Positions 25,973 through 34,331 of a stretch of 64,000 bases of DNA are shown here, in pieces. Location: NCBI RefSeq assembly GCF_015751765.1, contig NZ_JADOTX010000001.1, forward strand, positions 1,860,001 to 1,924,000. The letters are read 5' to 3'. Origin of the DNA: Micromonospora ureilytica (GTDB taxonomy: Bacteria > Actinomycetota > Actinomycetes > Mycobacteriales > Micromonosporaceae). The notes beneath the pieces are model-generated. The model worked only from the letters and a program-made list of their open reading frames with translations. It was not told where the DNA came from and did not search any database. Within the stretch, counting starts at the first letter, position 1. Every line of letters starts with the position of its first letter. Both the position numbers and the translations under genes were made by a program.

Positions 25973-26911
25973 ATGTTCTGGGCCTGGGCACGAGTGGTCG
26001 GCGGGGTGGGTCTGCTCGCCGTCCTGCTGTGGCAGGTGGGCACTGGCCCGTTCCTCGCCGGAGTACGACTGATCGACGCGCAGGCGTTGGCGGTGGCGCT
26101 TGTCATCGGAGTGCTCACCACCGTCTGCGCGGCGTGGCGGTGGAGCCTGGTCGCCGGCGGCCTCGGCGTCCGCCTGCCACTGGCCACCGCGGTGGCGCAC
26201 TGCTACCGGGCCGTGTTCCTCAACGCCACCCTGCCCGGCGGGGTGCTCGGCGACGTGCACCGGGCGGTACGCCACGGCCGCGACGCCGGTGACGTCAGCC
26301 GGGGCATCCGCGCGGTGGTCTGGGAACGTATCGCCGGGCAGGTGGTCCTGGTCGGAGTCGCGCTGGTGGTGCTCGCGGCGTTCCCATCCCCGGTCCGGCC
26401 GTACCTTCCGGTCGCCGCCGCGCTCGTCGTCGCCGCTGGGCTGGTCGCCGTTCTGGTGGCCCGGATCCTCCCGAACGGCGGCGGGTCGCGCTGGGCGACA
26501 GCACTGCGTACCGCCGTGGCGGACGTGCGGTCCGGGCTGCTGGCGCGACGCACCTGGTTCGGTGTGCTGGTCGCCTCGGCCGTGATGGTCGCCGGTCACC
26601 TGGCCACCTTCCTGGTGGCGGCGCGCACCGCCGGGTCGGACGCCCCGCTGTCCCGACTGCTGCCGTTGACGCTGCTCGCCCTGCTCGCCATGGGCCTGCC
26701 GTTGAACGTGGCCGGCTTCGGGCCGCGTGAGGGGGTGGCGGCGTGGGTGTTCGGTGCGGCCGGCCTCAGCGCGGCCGAGGGCGTCGCCACCGCCACCGTC
26801 TACGGTGCACTGGTGCTGGTGGCCAGCCTGCCCGGCGCCGCCGTGCTGCTGGCCCGTCGGCGTCGAGTTCCGGCCGCCGCCCGGGAAGCCGCCTCCGGCG
26901 GCGGCTGTTGA
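25973..26911 (+). CDS. Lysylphosphatidylglycerol synthase TM-region/UPF0104-like membrane protein
   Basis: 312 aa with about 8 membrane helices. Family marks are AAWRWSLVAGGLGVRLPLATAVAHCYRAVFLNATLPGGVLGDVHRA near the N-terminus and GLPLNVAGFGPREGVAAWVFG near the C-terminus. It has only the membrane flippase-like part, not the cytoplasmic aminoacyl-transferase of MprF. A transport or flipping role for a lipid-linked or glycosylated product is inferred. It is 66 bp after the methyltransferase; GGGAGGG lies 9 nt before the ATG. Confidence 0.8.
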   Translation: MFWAWARVVGGVGLLAVLLWQVGTGPFLAGVRLIDAQALAVALVIGVLTTVCAAWRWSLVAGGLGVRLPLATAVAHCYRAVFLNATLPGGVLGDVHRAVRHGRDAGDVSRGIRAVVWERIAGQVVLVGVALVVLAAFPSPVRPYLPVAAALVVAAGLVAVLVARILPNGGGSRWATALRTAVADVRSGLLARRTWFGVLVASAVMVAGHLATFLVAARTAGSDAPLSRLLPLTLLALLAMGLPLNVAGFGPREGVAAWVFGAAGLSAAEGVATATVYGALVLVASLPGAAVLLARRRRVPAAAREAASGGGC

Positions 26912-26970
26912 AGTCGGTTGTGAGACCGTACGCGTCGCCGGACGGCGGTGGCGCCGGACGAAGGAGTCCC

Positions 26971-27654
26971 ATGCCCGAAGCATTGCCGGTTGCCTCGATC
27001 CGCACGCAGGTCACGGTGCCGTTGGCGTTTCCGGACGGCTACACCACGACCGCCCGGGTGTTCACCTTCAAGGGCCTGGTGGACGCTCGGGAGCACCTGG
27101 CCCTCGGCCTCGGCGACTGGGCGGGCGCCCTGGACCGGCTCGCCGCCGGGGGAGAAGCCCCGCTGGTCCGGCCGCACAGCGAGTGCCTGACCGGCGACGT
27201 GTTCGGCAGCCAACGCTGCGACTGCGGGCCGCAACTGCGTGAGGCGGTGCAGCGGATCGCCGAGACCGGGGGCTTTCTGCTCTACCTCCGACAGGAGGGC
27301 CGTGGCATCGGCCTGTACGCCAAACTCGACGCGTACGCGTTGCAGGACGCCGGGTTGGACACCTACCAGGCCAACGTCGCGCTGGGCCGGGGCGAGGACG
27401 AGCGGGACTACACCGCCGCCGCGCAGATGCTGGCCACGTTGGGCGTCCCGCGGGTCCGCCTGCTGAGCAGCAACCCGGACAAGGCCGACCAGTTGACCCG
27501 GCTGGGCGTGGACGTGGCCGAACGGGTGCTCACCAGCGTCTTCCTCTCCCCGGCCAACGCCGAGTACCTGGCGGCGAAGGCGGCCAAGGCGGCGGAGGTC
27601 GAGGCGGCGGATGCGCTCGCGGGTCGTACTCCTGAGCGGCCCGTCTCCCGATGA
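26971..27654 (+). CDS. ribA: GTP cyclohydrolase II
   Basis: 227 aa. Converts GTP to 2,5-diamino-6-ribosylamino-4(3H)-pyrimidinone 5'-phosphate, formate and pyrophosphate. Zinc Cys residues are intact in HSECLTGDVFGSQRCDCG, catalytic RQEGRGIGLYAK is intact, and the active-site Tyr lies in KLDAYALQD (E. coli Tyr105), so the normal ring-opened product is expected. There is no DHBP synthase (RibB) domain, unlike the usual actinobacterial RibBA of riboflavin synthesis. GGAG sits 4 nt before ATG 26971. The last codons overlap the reductase gene. Confidence 0.93.
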   Translation: MPEALPVASIRTQVTVPLAFPDGYTTTARVFTFKGLVDAREHLALGLGDWAGALDRLAAGGEAPLVRPHSECLTGDVFGSQRCDCGPQLREAVQRIAETGGFLLYLRQEGRGIGLYAKLDAYALQDAGLDTYQANVALGRGEDERDYTAAAQMLATLGVPRVRLLSSNPDKADQLTRLGVDVAERVLTSVFLSPANAEYLAAKAAKAAEVEAADALAGRTPERPVSR

Positions 27655-28391
27655 GTCGGCGGCCGGAGCCGACGCGGCCGTACGTGCTGCTGAGTTGCGC
27701 CACCTCCATCGACGGGTACATCGACGACGCCTCCGAACAGCGGTTACTGCTGTCCAACGATGAGGACCTGGATCGCGTCGACGAGGTCCGGGCCAGCTGC
27801 GATGCCATCCTGGTCGGCGCCGGCACCGTCCGGCGGGACGACCCTCGGTTGCTGGTGCGCTCTCCGAACCGCCGGGCCGAGCGGGTGGCGGCCGGTCGAC
27901 CCGCCTCGCCCACCAAGGTCACCCTGACCGCCCGGGGTGACCTCGACCCGACCGCCCGCTTCTTCACCGCCGGTGACGCGGCCCGGCTCGTCTACTGCGC
28001 CACGGGCGCGCTGGAGAAGACCCAGGAGCGGGTCGGCCGACTGGCCACCGTGATCGACGCGGGTGAGCCCGTCGACCCGGAGTGGCTGCTGACCGACCTG
28101 GCCGCGCGGGGCGTACAGCGGTTGATGGTGGAGGGCGGCGGGACGGTGCACGCCCAGTTCCTCGCCGCCGGTCTCGCCGACGAACTGCACCTGGTGGTTG
28201 CCCCGTTCTTCGTCGGTGACGGGCGGGCGCCCCGGTTCGTCGGCGAGGGTCGCTTCCCCTGGCACCCCGGTCGCCGCGCCCGCCTGGCCGAGGCCCGGCA
28301 GATCGGCGACGTGGTCCTGCTCCGCTACGCCCTCTCCACCCGCTGCCCCGCCGACCCGCCCGCCGCCGACCCCGCCCGCCCTATCGGTTGA
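27651..28391 (+). CDS. Stand-alone RibD C-terminal-type pyrimidine reductase
   Basis: 246 aa. DHFR-like reductase fold: YVLLSCATSIDGYIDD, ILVGAGTVRRDDPRLLVR, RLMVEGGGTVHAQFLAAGLADELHLVVAP and FVGDGRAP are the RibD/RIB7 signatures. The N-terminal deaminase domain of bacterial RibD is missing, as in fungal and archaeal enzymes that reduce the diaminopyrimidine before deamination. ATGA overlap with ribA makes it the natural next step on the cyclohydrolase product. Its stop codon is inside a 20-bp palindrome. Confidence 0.88.
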   Translation: MSRRPEPTRPYVLLSCATSIDGYIDDASEQRLLLSNDEDLDRVDEVRASCDAILVGAGTVRRDDPRLLVRSPNRRAERVAAGRPASPTKVTLTARGDLDPTARFFTAGDAARLVYCATGALEKTQERVGRLATVIDAGEPVDPEWLLTDLAARGVQRLMVEGGGTVHAQFLAAGLADELHLVVAPFFVGDGRAPRFVGEGRFPWHPGRRARLAEARQIGDVVLLRYALSTRCPADPPAADPARPIG

Positions 28392-28448
28392 TCATGAGGT
28401 TGGCGAGTGATTCGATCTTCACGGAACCCGCCAACCTCATGATCAACC
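28386..28448. repeat. Palindromic intergenic element C, 20-bp perfect arms
   Basis: GGTTGATCATGAGGTTGGCG (28386-28405) and its exact reverse complement (28429-28448) flank a 23-nt loop. The left arm contains the TGA stop of the reductase gene. A G-rich run (GGGGGAGGGGCGGGGTGGGG, from 28461) follows. It could terminate the cluster's transcript, but the long arms and the GATCATG start also match element D, suggesting a dispersed repeat. Confidence 0.85.
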
Positions 28449-28536
28449 CGGCTGGGCGCCCGGGGGAGGGGCGGGGTGGGGGTTGGGTGGGGTTAATTTG
28501 TGGACGGTGGGGGTGGGGTTCCGACAGGATTTCCGG

Positions 28537-29088
28537 ATGTCTGTAGCGACCCTGGCACTCCTGCGCTGGCAGTTCGACCTGACGTGGTCGCTGTTCGAGT
28601 ACCACCTGGAGCGACTCGATCCCGCGGACTTCCTCTGGGAGCCGGCCCCACACTGCTGGTCGGTGCGGCAGAGCACGGACGGCACCTGGACCCCGGACTG
28701 GGCCGACACCGAACCCGACCCGGTCCCGGTGCCGACCATCGGTTGGCTCACCTGGCACGTCGGCTGGTGGTGGACCGTGACGATGGATCATCTCCGGGGC
28801 GGATCAGCACGGCAGCGGACGGCCGTTGCCTGGCCGGGCGCGGGCGAGCCGACCGTCGCCTGGCTGCGGGGGCTGCGCACCGAATGGCTGGGTCTCCTCG
28901 ACCAGCTCAGCGACAACGACCTCGACCGCACGGCGACGTTCCCCTGGCCGGACCAGACCGACCACACCGTCACGCACACGATCGGGTGGGTCAACTCCGA
29001 GCTGATGAAGAACGTCGCGGAGATCGGACAGCTCCGGCTGCTCCGCGCCGCACGGACCGATCGGGACGGCCCGGCAGCCCGACAGTAG
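28537..29088 (+). CDS. DinB family protein
   Basis: 183 aa. Four-helix DinB pattern with possible metal His residues (HVGWWWTVTMDH, TVTHTIGWVNSELMKNVAEIG). ATG at 28537 follows CAGGATTTCC. DinB-like proteins include thiol-dependent S-transferases and many of unknown role. No mycothiol-enzyme motif is clear enough to be more specific. Confidence 0.82.
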   Translation: MSVATLALLRWQFDLTWSLFEYHLERLDPADFLWEPAPHCWSVRQSTDGTWTPDWADTEPDPVPVPTIGWLTWHVGWWWTVTMDHLRGGSARQRTAVAWPGAGEPTVAWLRGLRTEWLGLLDQLSDNDLDRTATFPWPDQTDHTVTHTIGWVNSELMKNVAEIGQLRLLRAARTDRDGPAARQ

Positions 29089-29169
29089 GCCGACACCGAC
29101 CTCGACACCTGGTTCCAGTTCGGCCTGCGCGGGCTGCTCGACGGCCTGTTGCGCGGCCCCGCTCGGTAG
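29089..29169 (+). pseudogene. Possible C-terminal remnant of a TetR-type regulator
   Basis: In frame after the DinB stop, the sequence reads DTDLDTWFQFGLRGLLDGLLRG and then TAG at 29167. The segment FxFGLxxLLDGL is typical of TetR/AcrR C-termini. There is no start or DNA-binding part, so it looks like a gene scar. The match is short and may be chance. Confidence 0.3.
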
Positions 29170-29172
29170 GGT
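29167..29172 (+). promoter_or_regulatory. -10 box TAGGGT for the GNAT gene (leaderless)
   Basis: TAGGGT ends 7 nt before GTG 29180 and argues for that start rather than GTG 29171. No ribosome site is present. Confidence 0.5.
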
Positions 29173-29179
29173 GGCCGGC

Positions 29180-29638
29180 GTGCCGCGACTGGTGAAAGTC
29201 ACTAAGGACAACGTGGAGGCCGCGTGCCGGGTGAGCGTGCGGCCCGACCAGGAGAAGTTCTCGTCCCCCGTCGCCTGGTCCCTCGCCGAGGCGTACGCGC
29301 AGCCCGAGATCGCGTGGCCGCGTCTGATCGTCGAGGATGACGAGATCGTCGGCTTCCTGATGGGCTTCTTCGACATCGTGTGGGATCCGGCCCAGCCGGA
29401 CGACAGGCGCTCGGGGCTGTGGCGGCTGAACATCGCCGCCGAGCACCAGGGCCGGGGGTACGGCCGCTTCGCCGTACAGGCCGTCCGCGACGAGGCCCGC
29501 CGACGTGGACACGACCGCGTCTACACGACGTGGGAGCCGGGGCCGGACGGCCCGGAGCGGTTCTACCTGAAGCTCGGCTTCCAGCTGACCGGGGAGACCA
29601 GCGAGGACGAGGTGGTGGGCGTCCACTCCACCCACTGA
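29180..29638 (+). CDS. GNAT family N-acetyltransferase
   Basis: 152 aa. Acetyl-CoA site RLNIAAEHQGRGYGRFAVQAV (motif A, Q/RxxGxG/A), preceded by GFLMGFFDI and followed by GPERFYLKLGFQLTGE. It resembles spermidine/diamine acetyltransferases (BltD-like). Start at GTG 29180 is set by the TAGGGT box. Confidence 0.85.
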   Translation: MPRLVKVTKDNVEAACRVSVRPDQEKFSSPVAWSLAEAYAQPEIAWPRLIVEDDEIVGFLMGFFDIVWDPAQPDDRRSGLWRLNIAAEHQGRGYGRFAVQAVRDEARRRGHDRVYTTWEPGPDGPERFYLKLGFQLTGETSEDEVVGVHSTH

Positions 29639-29740
29639 GCGGACGCCACCGGCCACCCCGGACCGAGTGATCAGCAGTGCGGCGGGGCCTGCGTACGATG
29701 CGGGGTCGAGTTCCCCTCGTCGGCGCGGAGGTATCGGGCA

Positions 29741-32431
29741 ATGGCAGGCCAGCACGAGGGTTTCGCTCTCGGCGTCGACCTCGGTACGTCCAACACGGTC
29801 GCGGTGCTGCGCTGGCCGGACGGGCGGACCCGTGCGCTGCTGATGGACGGTCAACCGCTCAGTCCGTCCGCCGTCTACGCCGACCCGGACGGCACCCTGC
29901 ACACCGGCTGGGACGCCCGCCGGTTGGCGCAGGCCGACCCGGCCCGGTTCGAGGCGAACCCGAAGCGTCGGGTGGACGAGCCGACCGTGCGGCTCGGCGA
30001 CCGCGCGTACCCGCCGGCCGACCTGCTCGCCGCGGTGCTGGCGGCGGTCGCGCGGACCGCTGTGGGCGCTGTGGGTTTCCTGCCCTCGGCCGTGGTCACC
30101 TACCCGGCGGCCTGGGACGCGACGCGGCGGCAGGTCCTCGCCGACGCGCTGCTGCGGGCGGGCTGGCCGCAGGCGGCCGAGCACACCCTCGCCGGGCCGA
30201 CGCCGCCGGGCACCCGGCTGCTGCGGGAGCCGGTGGCCGCCGCCCGCTACTACACGCAGGTGCTGCATCGTCCGGTGCCGGTCGGCGGGGCGATCGCGGT
30301 GTTCGACTTCGGCGGCGGGACGCTCGACGTCGCGGTGCTGCGCAACGAGGGCGCGGACCCCTGGGGTGACTCCGGCTTCAGCGTGGTCGCCGACGGTGGC
30401 CTGCCCGACCTGGGCGGGCTGGACCTCGACGCCGCGCTGGTGCGGCGGGTCGGCGAGTTGGTCGGTGAGCGGCACGCCGCGCAGTGGGCCCGGCTCACCC
30501 GACCGGCGGATCCGGCGCAGCGCCGCGACCAGGTCCGGCTCTGGGACGAGGTACGAGGTGCGAAGGAGACCCTGTCCCGGTCCGCTGTCGCCCCGGTGGC
30601 GGTGCCGGGAGTGGCCGAGACGATCCAGCTGACCCGGGCGGACGTCGAGGGGGTGGCCACGCCGCTGCTGCGGCGGGCGGTGCAACGGGCCCGGGAGGTC
30701 ATCGCCGCCGCCGGCCTCAGCCCCGAACAGCTCGACGGGCTGTTCCTCGTGGGCGGGTCGTCGCGGATCCCGCTGGTGGCCCGCATGCTGCACGCCGAGC
30801 TGGGGATCGCGCCGACGGTGCTGGACCAGCCCGAGTTGCCGGTGGCCGAGGGCGCCCTGACCGACCTGCCGCTGCGCAAGCCGCTACCCGCCCCGGCGTA
30901 CGCGGGACCGCAGCTCGCACCACCCGCGCCGGCTCCGGTGAGCCCGCCCGCGCCGGCCGGAGCGCTCGCCCCGGTCGTACCGTCGCAGCGCTGGCCGGGA
31001 TCGGCCCCGCCGGTGGGCCCGCCCCCCGGGCCGGGTCTGGCCGGCGCCACCCCGACCCCGACGGGCGGCGGGCCCCGCTGGCGGCGGGCGCGTTGGGTGG
31101 TGCTCGGCGCGGTGCTGGCCCTGGTCGGAGTGGCCACCGCCGCGACGCTCTACCTGACCCGGGACCGCTACCCGGATCTGGCGTTCGACTCGCTGCGCGA
31201 GCTGTCCCGGCCGTCGGCCGGCGCCGAACGGCCGGTCGGCGTGTGGACGGCGGTGCTCGACGATCGGGCCTACCTGGCGTTCCCGCTGCCCGACGACCGG
31301 CTGGAGGTGGTGGCCGTCGACGCGGTCAGCGGCGACGAGCTGTGGCGCAGGCCCACCGACGTGCGGGCCGACGACTGGGAGGCGATCATCGCCGTTCCCG
31401 GGGCGGTCGCGGTCCTCGCCGACGCCCCGGGCGACAGCACTCTCCGACCGCTGGCCGTGCTCGACGGCCGTACGGGCAAGCAGCGCTGGCAGCGCGATCT
31501 GCGCGGTGACGACGAGGTGTACGTCGCCGACGACACAGCGGTGCTGGTGGACCGGGCCGGGGAGCAACTGGTCGGCCTACGCCTGAGCAACGGCTCGACG
31601 AGGTGGACCGAGCCCAACCCCCGTGACCAGTACGCCGGCGCCCGTACCGTGGTCCGGCCGGTGGGCAGCGACGCGGCGGCGGGCGGGCCGGCCTTCCTCG
31701 ACGGTAGGCCCCGCGACCCGTGGACGGGCAAGGGGCGCCGACTCGTGCAGGTGGGTGCGGACCGGTCGGTGCGGCTGCTCGACATGGCCTCCGGTCGTGT
31801 GCTGCGCCAGTGGGGCAGCGTCGCCGACCTCGACGACCTGGTGGTCGCCCACGAGGACCGCCTGTACGTGGCCGCCAACGAGGGTGGTTACCAGTTGCTC
31901 GCGTACGACCTGGGTTCCGACGCCGAGCCGGTGGTGCTGCACCGGTCCGGGAACGACGACTATCGCCCGAAGGAGTTGGTGGCCTGCGGTGCCCGGCGGG
32001 CGTGCCTGTTGCAGGTGCCGAACAATGACGTCGCGCGCACCGAGGTGGTGGCGGCCACCGAGGGTGAGCGCATGATCCACTGGTCGGCGCCGGGGGTGAC
32101 CGGCCTCCTCCCACTGGGTGAGCAGCTGCTCGCCCAGCGGGAGTCCCCGGAGCCGACCGTCACCGTCTTCGACGCCGCCGGCAAGCCGCTGCTGCGCGAC
32201 CGGGGCGGGGTGGCGGTCCGGTTGGACGCGGGCAACCTGCTGGTCTTCGCCAAGGCGCCAAGCGTGGTGGCGGACAACCGGGTGCTGGCCGGCGTGTGGG
32301 CCGAGTCCGGGAAGGTCGACGAGTTGGGCGAGCTGCAGGACGTGCGTAGCTCGTCCTGCTCGTGGAACACCCACGTGATCGCCTGTGGCGGGGAGAAGGA
32401 CTTCGTGCTGTACCGCTTCACCGACGACTGA
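29741..32431 (+). CDS. Transmembrane Hsp70-propeller fusion
   Basis: 896 aa. Residues 1-380 are an Hsp70/actin-type ATPase: phosphate-1 GVDLGTSNTVAVL, phosphate-2 AVFDFGGGTLDVAVL, adenosine motif LFLVGGSSRIPLVARML. The peptide-binding domain is absent; a Pro/Ala-rich linker (390-445) leads to one membrane helix (about 452-473, VVLGAVLALVGVATAATLYL). Residues 480-896 form a PQQ-like propeller outside the membrane, with WTAVLDDRAYLAFPL, VDAVSGDELWRR and LDGRTGKQRWQR. GGAGGT lies 8 nt before ATG. It looks like a sensor linking outer-surface binding to a cytoplasmic ATPase; this is inference. Confidence 0.85.
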   Translation: MAGQHEGFALGVDLGTSNTVAVLRWPDGRTRALLMDGQPLSPSAVYADPDGTLHTGWDARRLAQADPARFEANPKRRVDEPTVRLGDRAYPPADLLAAVLAAVARTAVGAVGFLPSAVVTYPAAWDATRRQVLADALLRAGWPQAAEHTLAGPTPPGTRLLREPVAAARYYTQVLHRPVPVGGAIAVFDFGGGTLDVAVLRNEGADPWGDSGFSVVADGGLPDLGGLDLDAALVRRVGELVGERHAAQWARLTRPADPAQRRDQVRLWDEVRGAKETLSRSAVAPVAVPGVAETIQLTRADVEGVATPLLRRAVQRAREVIAAAGLSPEQLDGLFLVGGSSRIPLVARMLHAELGIAPTVLDQPELPVAEGALTDLPLRKPLPAPAYAGPQLAPPAPAPVSPPAPAGALAPVVPSQRWPGSAPPVGPPPGPGLAGATPTPTGGGPRWRRARWVVLGAVLALVGVATAATLYLTRDRYPDLAFDSLRELSRPSAGAERPVGVWTAVLDDRAYLAFPLPDDRLEVVAVDAVSGDELWRRPTDVRADDWEAIIAVPGAVAVLADAPGDSTLRPLAVLDGRTGKQRWQRDLRGDDEVYVADDTAVLVDRAGEQLVGLRLSNGSTRWTEPNPRDQYAGARTVVRPVGSDAAAGGPAFLDGRPRDPWTGKGRRLVQVGADRSVRLLDMASGRVLRQWGSVADLDDLVVAHEDRLYVAANEGGYQLLAYDLGSDAEPVVLHRSGNDDYRPKELVACGARRACLLQVPNNDVARTEVVAATEGERMIHWSAPGVTGLLPLGEQLLAQRESPEPTVTVFDAAGKPLLRDRGGVAVRLDAGNLLVFAKAPSVVADNRVLAGVWAESGKVDELGELQDVRSSSCSWNTHVIACGGEKDFVLYRFTDD

Positions 32432-32456
32432 CGTCGAGGGCCGAGCAGCCGACTCG

Positions 32457-32462
32457 TACGAT
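32457..32462 (+). promoter_or_regulatory. -10 box TACGAT for the nucleosidase gene (leaderless)
   Basis: TACGAT ends 6 nt before GTG 32469; no Shine-Dalgarno in between. Confidence 0.5.
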
Positions 32463-32468
32463 GCTCCG

Positions 32469-33041
32469 GTGAATCTTCGAGGTACGGTCCGCGCCGATCG
32501 GCCGTTGGTGGTGCTCGCCGTCGGCGAGGAGGCCCGCTACCTGCCGCCCGAGCTGCCGGTCCTGCTCACCGGCATGGGCAAGGTGAACGCCGCCAGCGCG
32601 GTGGCCGCGGTGCTGGCCGCCGGGCCGCGTCCCGCCCTGCTGCTCAACCTGGGTACGGCCGGGGCGTTGCGCCCGGGGTGGGCCGGTATCCACGAGGTCG
32701 CCACAGTCCTCCAGCACGACCTGGACACCGACCTGCTGCGCACGCTCACCGGCGAGACCTACGGGGCGCCGCTGTCGCTGGCCGCCGAGGGTGCGGTGCT
32801 GGCCACCGGTGACACCTTCGTGGCCGACGACGCGGAGCGGGACCGGTTGGCGCAACGTGCCGACCTGGTCGACATGGAGGGGTACGCGGTGGCCTGGGCC
32901 GCCGCGCAGGCCGGCGTGCCGTGCCGGCTGGTCAAGCAGGTCAGCGACGAGGCGGGGGAGGGCGCGGCCCGGACCTGGCAGGAGTCGGTGGACGCCTGCG
33001 CCCGGGACCTCGCCGAGTGGGCCGCTCGACACGTCGCCTGA
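32469..33041 (+). CDS. Nucleosidase, phosphorylase superfamily (MTAN-like)
   Basis: 190 aa. Purine-nucleoside phosphorylase/nucleosidase fold with LLTGMGKVNAASAVAAVL, LNLGTAGAL, LATGDTFVADD, and the substrate-binding VDMEGYAVAWAA and VSDEAGEG (catalytic Asp). It is shorter than E. coli MTAN (232 aa). It probably cleaves a purine nucleoside such as S-adenosylhomocysteine or methylthioadenosine. Convergent with the LtrA gene only 10 bp away. Confidence 0.82.
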   Translation: MNLRGTVRADRPLVVLAVGEEARYLPPELPVLLTGMGKVNAASAVAAVLAAGPRPALLLNLGTAGALRPGWAGIHEVATVLQHDLDTDLLRTLTGETYGAPLSLAAEGAVLATGDTFVADDAERDRLAQRADLVDMEGYAVAWAAAQAGVPCRLVKQVSDEAGEGAARTWQESVDACARDLAEWAARHVA

Positions 33042-33051
33042 ACAGGCAGTG

Positions 33052-34236
33052 TCAGTCGTCGGATTGCCGCAGCCGTAGGCCCGGCGTGGTCTCCCGGGCC
33101 GCTCCGGGGACCAGAATGTGCGCCGCCAGCGCGAGCGCCACGACCGTGGTGACCAGCAGCGGCGGCCAGCGGCCGGCCCACGGCAGCGTCAGCAGGGGCA
33201 GGGGGAGGCAGAGCATTCGCCGCCATGGCACGAGCATGGACACCAGCAGGGTGAACAGGGCGCGGCCGATCACGAACAGCGCCGGACCGCCCATGATCAG
33301 TAAGAGCCACCCGACCGGCGTCGTGCCGGTCGGCCGGGTGACGACCAGATCGAACGAGGCCGAGGTGCCGACCACGCCGGCCAGCATCACCAGGTGGGTG
33401 TACGGAGCCACCCGGGCTGGCCGGCCCGACTTCGGCCCGGCCCCGGCCTCCAGCAACTCGCCGGCCCGGAAGACGTAGACCTGCCAGAGCAGCAGCATGA
33501 TGGCGAACGCGCAGATCAGCGCGGCAACCCGGAGTCCGGCCAGCGGGCCCCGGCTGACCTGCAGCGTGGGAACCAGGATGATGTCGCCGAGGGCCAGGAT
33601 GATGAACTGCTGGTACCGCTCGCCCAGATGCGCTGTGGTCCGCTCGTACTGGTCGACGGGCACCCGGCCCAGCCAGGGCGTGGGGTAGCGGGCCGCCGCG
33701 GAGAGCAGGTCGATCGTGATGGCGATGGTCCAGAGGGTCCAGTTCACCGTGCCGGACACCGCGCCGGTGATCCAGAAGACGCCGGACACCACGAACCAGA
33801 AGAGGAATCGCGTGGCGCGGATCATGGCCAGCCGATGATGCTGTTGGCGCAACGTCGTGATCAGGATGATGCCGCGGACCACGTGCGTGCCGACGTAGGC
33901 GATGGCGAAGACCATCGCGTGTCCGTCGGACACCATCGGCAACGATGCCGCCATCCCCACCGAACCGACCATGGCGACCATCAGGATGGCCTGGATGGGG
34001 CGCTGCTGCGGGTCGTAGAACTCGGTGGTGGTGGAGGTGACCGACCAGGTCCACCAGATCGCGGTCAGCATCAGCAGGACCATCGCGGCGCCGGAGGAGT
34101 TGTGGCGCTGCGCGAGCAGGGTCGAGGTCAGCGCGAGCGAGGCCACGAAGACCACGTCGAAGAGCAACTCCAGCAGCGTGGCCCGCGTCGAACCGTCCGG
34201 CCGGCGTACCAGCGCCGCGGTGCCTCCGGTGGTCAT
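33052..34236 (-). CDS. LtrA family membrane protein (copy 1)
   Basis: 394 aa, about 10-11 membrane helices. LtrA-family marks are TRATLLELLFDVVFVASLALTSTLL, TEFYDPQQRPIQAILMVAMVGSVGMAAS, HLGERYQQFIILALGDIILVPTLQ and a conserved GER. ATG at 34236 has GGGAGG 6 nt upstream; the longer open frame beyond it is not coding. The family name comes from a Listeria low-temperature phenotype; molecular role unknown. Very similar to copy 2. Confidence 0.88.
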   Translation of the reverse strand: MTTGGTAALVRRPDGSTRATLLELLFDVVFVASLALTSTLLAQRHNSSGAAMVLLMLTAIWWTWSVTSTTTEFYDPQQRPIQAILMVAMVGSVGMAASLPMVSDGHAMVFAIAYVGTHVVRGIILITTLRQQHHRLAMIRATRFLFWFVVSGVFWITGAVSGTVNWTLWTIAITIDLLSAAARYPTPWLGRVPVDQYERTTAHLGERYQQFIILALGDIILVPTLQVSRGPLAGLRVAALICAFAIMLLLWQVYVFRAGELLEAGAGPKSGRPARVAPYTHLVMLAGVVGTSASFDLVVTRPTGTTPVGWLLLIMGGPALFVIGRALFTLLVSMLVPWRRMLCLPLPLLTLPWAGRWPPLLVTTVVALALAAHILVPGAARETTPGLRLRQSDD

Positions 34237-34331
34237 GCCCGGCCTCCCGCCGTGTCTCCGAGGATTATCGGCGGTGCCGGCGCGGCCCGCCCCCGGATCG
34301 GCGATTCCCGCCGGCCGGGGCAGGGCAGGGG

